A stretch of DNA of 64,000 bases from assembly GCA_951804985.1 (NCBI GenBank), contig OX638133.1:5290501-5354500 (forward strand), written 5' to 3'. The notes below the pieces were generated by a model. It was not told the origin of the DNA. It saw nothing but the letters and a program-made list of their open reading frames with translations, and searched no databases. This document shows positions 58,472 to 64,000 of the stretch, in pieces. The translations under genes and the position numbers were made by a program. Origin of the DNA: Dryomyza anilis. Its lineage: Eukaryota; Arthropoda; Insecta; Diptera; Dryomyzidae. Position 1 is the first letter of the stretch. The number at the start of each line of letters is the position of its first letter.

Positions 58472-58940
58472 TACATTTACAACTCGTATAAAAATTGGAC
58501 CCTACACGAAATTCTGGAACAAACAAAACTTAATAAACAAAAGGAAATCAATACAGAGTTATCATGTATAGTTCAAATTGAAAAATTCAACTTTTTACAA
58601 AATCGAGTATATCGAAAAAAACGCGTTCTATGTCCATTTCCATGAACGGTCGTATGAAACCAAGCAAAAACTATTGACATGACCACACAAAAATTTACTA
58701 GTCCATACTAAGTGCGGCCGGTTGGCAGGGGTTAGATCAATTGTTGACTGAAACCTTGAAACTTATTCTGAGTTGAAGAAGGGGTGGGTATATGACGGTC
58801 GTTAGAAAGGATTTGATTTATTATAGTTCTGAAATGTGGGCAGTCGTCTCCCCGAAGCCTTCTGAGTTCTGAGCCTTGTTCTGTAGTTCAGCAAAAATAT
58901 ATAAAATCGCAAAAAAATAAAACTGAGATTTTTTTATTTT
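58472..58940. other. Balanced-composition insert inside the hAT-like element
   Basis: 58660-58880 contains AGTGCGGCCGGTTGGCAGGG and GGGCAGTCGTCTCCCCGAAG, unlike the A/T-rich sequence around it and not repeated in the window. It may be internal sequence of the original hAT element or captured host DNA. A 72-codon frame ending at 58645 is unrecognised. Confidence 0.3.
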
Positions 58941-59153
58941 ATGAAATATTCGACTCACGTACACTCACTCACGAAAAAAGTGTACTCACGAACTCACTCA
59001 CGAAAAAAGTGTACTCACGCACACTCACTTACGGTATTTTTTGGTCTACTCACACTCACAATCACGTGAGCAAAATTAGGATTCAATCACAATCACGCGT
59101 GATCACGCGTGATTCACGTGAATCACGCTCACATGCCCATCTCTAGTACCAAA

Positions 59154-60789
59154 CATAAATCGAAAACCGACCAAGGCCATATAAGTGGTTTTTGAATTAT
59201 TACAAAGTAGGAGGGGCAAAAAACATTGTCACACGATGCAAAAATCGAATTTGAAAATTTAAAAAAAATTACTCACGTGGTACCTCAGAAAAACCAAATC
59301 CTGTTTTTTAAACCCAAAGTCCATGAAAAGGGGAGTGGAGAAATAACAAATTTTAATTCTTTAAATGCACAGTAACATAGCCATCCTGTCTAAATCGTTT
59401 TGTTAGTAAATTTTGGTTTATTAAAAATGCAATGAATATTGATTTTGACTTCGGTTTCTACTTGAACAATACGAAATAAAAAACATTTTCTAATTATTTG
59501 AAATATATTTTATTTGTAGGCAGTTTTGAAGAACATTTTAATGACATTTATATATATATATAATAAACATGTTAAATAATCATTTTTGTTGTTGTTGTTA
59601 ATTATTACTCTCCTATATAACTTATTTTCTTTATTTTTTGCATTTTGAAATTTAGTTTATTCAGTAATATGTATATACTTATGATATTACAAAAAAACTA
59701 AAAACTATAAATAAAAAACTAACAAAATAAGAATGTCTTCTTCCACTTTCATATATCGTATATTTATTTATATATATGTATGTATATATATAATGTAATA
59801 ATATTTGTTCATGTAATGTTTGTTTTTTACCTTTATAGATCACCAAATTTGTTAAAAAATGTTTACAGAAAAATGTTGGTAAATATTTTGTTTACTTTAT
59901 TTTTATTTTTACTTTTTGTTTTTTTTTGTGTTTTTTTTAATGTTTTTTGATATATTAAATATTTATTGAATGTATATTAAATAGTTTTTGTTATGTAAAT
60001 GGGCTATGTACATAGAGGTACATAATAGATTACAGAAATTATGTTTATTTTAATAATTATATTATTGTAAGTATCTAATAATATTATTTTAACGTTTATA
60101 TTGTTAAATTCAATTGCTTTGTTTATGACTTATTGAACAGTTGCTGCGATTAAATTATGAACATTTTTCAATTAACTGATTTATTTTACAAAATTAATAT
60201 TAAAAACTTAACAGAAAAGTAATGAAAAAAAAAACGAAAAAATGTAATATAACAAATGCTTTTAATACATATTTGGTTGTGAGTATTAAAAAATTTGACT
60301 AATATTTATTAATTAATTAATTCATTTATTGTTAGTAGGTATAAACATTATAAACAACTGACATAGTTTGTATGTTTTAATATTATGCAATTTATGTAAG
60401 ATACGTTTTTGTAGTATATCCTTTTTGTTTGCTGTTGTAACTGAAATTGCCGAATACTTGTTATAAATTTGAGACTGTTTTTTTAGTTTTAATTTAGCTA
60501 TTGCATTAATATGTTTGTAATGTTTCAGCTTCCAGTTCAGCGAATAGAAACGCATATATTGTATAGATTTTGAATACAGACGACGTAATTAGGCAAAGGA
60601 TATACGACGGCGGGGATTATATGATTAATGATTTTTAATATTTCAAGTTTCTAGTATAATATTGACTGTACTATAAATTATTTACGTTTATTTATGCATT
60701 AATTCATTTGGAGTTAAGTATTTCAAGTTTTCAAATCTTTGCGGTTGTTTTTCTTTTTTTGTTTGTTCTGACCGACATATGCTACATAC
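59154..60789. other. AT-rich region, possible UTR or intron
   Basis: A/T-rich, largely non-repetitive apart from (TATA)n and (TATG)n runs around 59550 and 59770. A minus-strand frame at 60322-60555 is Lys/Asn-rich and unrecognised. No gene is supported. Confidence 0.35.
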
Positions 60790-60874
60790 GATCAACGTGT
60801 TCACCGAGGACACCATGTCCTGTAGTAGCTCTTCTAATTGTTTGTATTGATACGGGCGGCAACTAGCTATTTTG
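60790..60874 (-). CDS. Candidate internal coding exon, unrecognised
   Basis: A compact balanced-composition stretch in A/T-rich DNA. On the minus strand, acceptor TTTTTCATTTAG (exon from 60874) and donor GATC/GTATGT (exon end 60790) bracket 85 nt open as KIASCRPYQYKQLEELLQDM VSSVNTLI. The helix-like leucine pattern and codon choice (CAG GAC ATG GTG TCC TCG GTG AAC ACG) suggest coding. However, the plus strand also has a plausible 23-codon frame (MLHTINVFTEDTMSCSSSSN CLY, 60779-60850), so strand and coding status are both uncertain. A conserved UTR element is an alternative. Confidence 0.2.
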
Positions 60875-62780
60875 CTAAATGAAAAATTTGTATTTTTCCA
60901 AAATGCGCTTTGTTACTTGTAAGAAGGTGGTATGCATTTTAATAAATTTAAAATACGTTATAGAACTTGTAACTTGTATTATGTAAATTGATTACTCAGG
61001 TCTATCACATCTGCAATACTTTGTTTTTTTTTTTTAGTTTGTTTGTCATGTTGTCAACTATTGAGAGTTGTTGAGATTTGATCACAATCCAGTCAACTGA
61101 GTTTGTTCGGTACTGTTCAGTAAGTTTTGTACACAATTTGTCGCTAGATATGTTGGCATTATTTAACTTATGGCTTTAGCCAACTACCTACTACATTTCC
61201 AACATGTCTATACTATGTATTGTCATCGCCGCTGAAATGTCCACTGTTTTCGTAGCTCCTTTTCGGTGATATTTATATTTTATTTATTATTTTCATATTT
61301 ATAAAGTATACTTTTAATACTTTTGTTTAGATTGGAACTATTGTATGTACCTAGGGGTATTATTTTTTATGGTGTTCTGATATATAGTGTGTTATGATAA
61401 CTATTTACAGTATGTATTTGTATATTTTGTTATGTATAGTTACAGTTATATATATATATGTATATAGATATCTATATGAGTCATTTAGTTTCAAAACCTG
61501 ATTTCGCTAAAATGAAAAACTTGAGAAATAGAATTTTGTATAACTTGTTGCGCATTGAAAGCAAATTTAAGAAAAGCCTTTAAAAGTTAACTAAAAGTTA
61601 ACGTGCATTTGGTATAATCGGATTTTGAAACTAAATAAAGGCCCATGTTTTGCATAATAAGGATTTTATTAGTTTCAAAGCAAAAACATCTGAATGTTTA
61701 TAGATAGTTACGCGTATGTAGAGTTATGTAAAGTTAAGAATGTCAAAAACAAAGTCTATGAATTAGAGAAAAAGAGTTGATTATTCAATTTTAATTTTGT
61801 TTAGGTTTGCTTATACAATTGGTCGAATATTTTCATTGCATCTGTGATTTATAGTAACGCATAGCATAATACTTTTAATTATTGTATTTTTTACAACGTT
61901 CTAATTAGCGCACATATTTTCTTTTGCAGTATCAAATGAATTTACATAATTAAGTCATGTCAAAATAAATTATATATATATTTTTTAAAATTATAAAATT
62001 AATCTAAAAATAATTTAAATGTTCAAAATAGTATAAGTTTTTTTTTGTTTGTTTTACTTGATAGTTTAGTTATTTTATGTATGTATGTTTTATTTTTTGC
62101 ATTATTTTATTCAGTAATCAGTATAAGTGTTAAGGCAGAGAATAGTGTAAATTTTATTGTGTGTGTAGATTGTGTGCAGACAGTTACAGTTTTATTCCAT
62201 TTTTTTTTGTATGTTTTCTGTATAGATATATTATAAATGTATGTATATAGTTACAGCGTGTATTTGCTATAATATTTTGTGTGTTTTTGTTTTTTTTTAT
62301 TATTTCTTTCTTTTGCTATAATCGTTCTTTGCTATACCATAATTGGGTTTAGTATTACTATCGGCTGTAATAAGTAATAAAAATTACACTACTCAACATA
62401 GATCAATGCTATATCATTCGCGAGTGCTGATTTTGAATTGCAAACGAAAATTAAGGCGCACGTCTTAGAATAATAATAAAAAAAACAGTACTGTGCAAAA
62501 CAAAATTGTTTATTTTTAAAAGTAGAAACTTTAGAAAGATATTAGTTATTTTGATACTGAGTTTAGACTATACTCTGCATAACCATACATAATTTTGTTG
62601 TCAATCAGTAGTTGGTAAATGCTAACAAAATGATTCAAAAATAGTCTCAAAAAAATAAAAATTTTCCGTGTTTAGATCCAAATAACATAAAAAGGTATAG
62701 GCATCTAATCATTATTTTTGTATATTAAAATTAGCCTTGACAATTTAAAGAAAAATTGCGTTTAAAGTTTTTGGAAAAAA
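60875..62780. other. AT-rich region, possible UTR or intron
   Basis: Non-repetitive A/T-rich sequence. A short balanced patch at 61215-61265 (ATCGCCGCTGAAATGTCCAC) stands out and has short open frames on the minus strand, but it is not recognisable. No gene is supported. Confidence 0.3.
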
Positions 62781-62785
62781 CTGGT

Positions 62786-63110
62786 TTTGCAAGGTACTGT
62801 TTTTTTTTTCTAAGAAAATACTGAACAAATTTCGTATGCATTTTATTTTAAAACTTTAGATAATAAGGAAAAAAACAGAGTAAGCACTCAAAAAATATAT
62901 AAAATTATAAAAAAGATGTGTGGTATATCTATAGAAATGTTTTGTAAAGTACTGTTTTTTTTTCTAAGAAATGACTGAAAAATTTCGAATGCATTTTATT
63001 TCAAAACTTTAGATAATAAGGAAAAACTGTGTAAGCACTCAAAATCAGCACATGTAAGATATATAGAATTGATGTGTGGTATATCTATAGAACTGTTTTG
63101 TAGAGTAGTA
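62786..63110. repeat. 155-bp tandem duplication
   Basis: GTACTGTTTTTTTTTTCTAAGAAA-type sequence starts at 62794 and 62949. Both copies continue with TTTAGATAATAAGGAAAAA, GTAAGCACTCAAAA and ATGTGTGGTATATCTATAGAA. Two copies, moderately diverged. Confidence 0.8.
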
Positions 63111-63315
63111 TTATAACGTTGAACTTTTGCTATTTTTTTAATAGTTGCTCTAACGATTTCACTTTTATGTCTCTCTCTGTGTGTGTTTGTGTTTTTTGTG
63201 TGAATATTATTTATTGTAAACTTTCCAACATTTTTCCTACATACTTACAACAAACAGCAACATGCTACTGTTGGTTGTCTTACAAATGACTTGCTATTCT
63301 AGTGTATAAGCTATT

Positions 63316-63363
63316 TTACCATAATTTCTCTAGTAGTTTTTGTTCATATTCATCTTTTTCGGC
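63316..63363 (-). CDS. Very weak candidate C-terminal exon
   Basis: After an AG at 63364-63365 (minus strand ATATAG/GCC), 15 codons read AEKDEYEQKLLEKLW then TAA. The sequence looks helix-like but is too short to judge, the acceptor has no pyrimidine tract, and no partner exon is known. Listed only because it lies in a slightly balanced patch of the 59-64 kb region. Confidence 0.08.
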   Translation of the reverse strand, partial: AEKDEYEQKLLEKLW

Positions 63364-64000
63364 CTATATTATAGCAGCCCTGCTCATGCGCAATCTTCCA
63401 CTTTGTCCTACATTTACTTAGTTATTTGTATAATATTTTTATTTTTATTAGCCTTGCTTTCTAACTTCTCACATGTCTATTGATATTAAGCTAAATGATA
63501 TGGTAACGTGTTATTTGATTAGGATTTTTTAATTAGCAAATCTTTTTTTGTTTTTTTTTTGTTGTTTGTCTCAATTTAAAGCAAAGCATTAAAGCAATCG
63601 TAGAAATGCATAGTTTTTGTGATAAAGTATAAATTGCATTTTGCAGAATCACTTTTTGTCGCTTTTGTATTTAATAGATGCAACTTTCGAAATTTAAAAT
63701 GTTTAATTATTGCTTTTTTATAAAGTAGCTATACTTTGCATGCATGCTTTAAGCCATTAATGAAATGTTTGGTAATTTGGTTTTAACATTATTGAAAATT
63801 CGGTTTAAACGACGACATCATGGCATTTGTCATAAATGTCTGTGTATGTTTTGGGCGGTACAAAAACGAGGTGGGACTGCGTAAATCAAAATTAGATTTG
63901 AAGTAAATTTTATCAGAAATCATTAAAAATGTTAATCCATAATTTTAACTAATTATAATTGCTTTTTATATACTTGTTCTTAATATGGCAGTGACTTTAT
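63364..64000. other. AT-rich end of window
   Basis: No gene or repeat recognised. A slightly balanced patch is present at 63790-63880. Confidence 0.35.

Larger units (their letters stand above)
56248..59145. mobile_element. hAT-like non-autonomous element 2, with nested insertions
   Basis: Ends TAGAGATGGGCACGTG and, inverted, TAGAGATGGGCATGTG (15 of 16 identical), flanked by GTACCAAC (56240-56247) and GTACCAAA (59146-59153), an 8-bp duplication with one change. This is a hAT signature. Subterminal blocks repeat CACTCACGAAAAAAGTG, ACTCACACTCACAATC and CGTGATCACGCGTGATTCAC, palindromic in part (57130-57165 and 59095-59130). No transposase is visible. Nested inside are a mini-me-like element (56331-57069) and a TA-flanked element (57556-58471). 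Confidence 0.8.

Overview
The window looks like intergenic DNA from a large, very AT-rich dipteran nuclear genome, most likely a higher (calyptrate-like) fly. The evidence is one recognisable host gene with fly-type spliced structure, a tRNA-derived SINE family, mini-me-like elements with (GTCY)n microsatellites, Tc1/mariner and hAT-type elements, many foldback elements or MITEs, and CAG/CAA-rich single-copy islands. The species cannot be named from this sequence.

The only gene recognised with high confidence is RYBP, on the minus strand at 51558-52290. It has two coding exons and one 262-nt intron and encodes a 156-residue Polycomb-associated protein: an N-terminal RanBP2-type zinc finger and the C-terminal RING1/Pc-binding strand region. 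Just upstream, on the plus strand, a short well-formed terminal exon (53311-53462) may belong to an unrecognised small membrane-protein gene. Three weaker candidate coding exons lie on the minus strand near 46450, 60790 and 63316.

Layout. 1-7.3 kb: tandem CACCACAC-type repeats holding a SINE, AT-rich spacer, a foldback element (4664-5679) and two GC-richer single-copy islands. 7.5-11.7 kb: a 256-bp tandem duplication, a T-rich-array element on the minus strand, a near-perfect 1018-bp tandem duplication, a GTCGAAA-repeat foldback element and a mini-me insertion that interrupts it. 11.7-20.3 kb: a truncated SINE, a MITE, a 16-bp minisatellite, a TTTACGAAA palindrome field, a second GTCGAAA foldback and a foldback related to 4664-5679. 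20.7-27 kb: islands, then nested elements, including a broken DD41D-type mariner inside a GTCGAAA element and a hAT-like element plus SINE inside a TA-flanked element. 27.7-29.2 kb: a 138-bp satellite with higher-order structure. 29.4-41.1 kb: two SINEs, T-rich-array elements, a palindromic mariner derivative, an ATCGAT-rich foldback, islands and a 19-bp minisatellite. 42.9-45.2 kb: a field of TTGATTAATCAA palindromes. 47-51 kb: MITEs and a foldback downstream of RYBP. 52.3-53.5 kb: RYBP leader and the candidate divergent gene. 56.2-59.1 kb: a hAT-like element carrying two nested elements. 59.2-64 kb: AT-rich sequence without recognisable repeats families, possibly UTR or intron.

Apart from RYBP there is no sign of a gene cluster or pathway. 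What the window mainly records is successive, nested insertion of short non-autonomous DNA transposons and SINEs, with target-site duplications visible for several of them. All repeat-family assignments come from comparing copies inside this window and from remembered family hallmarks, not from a database search.
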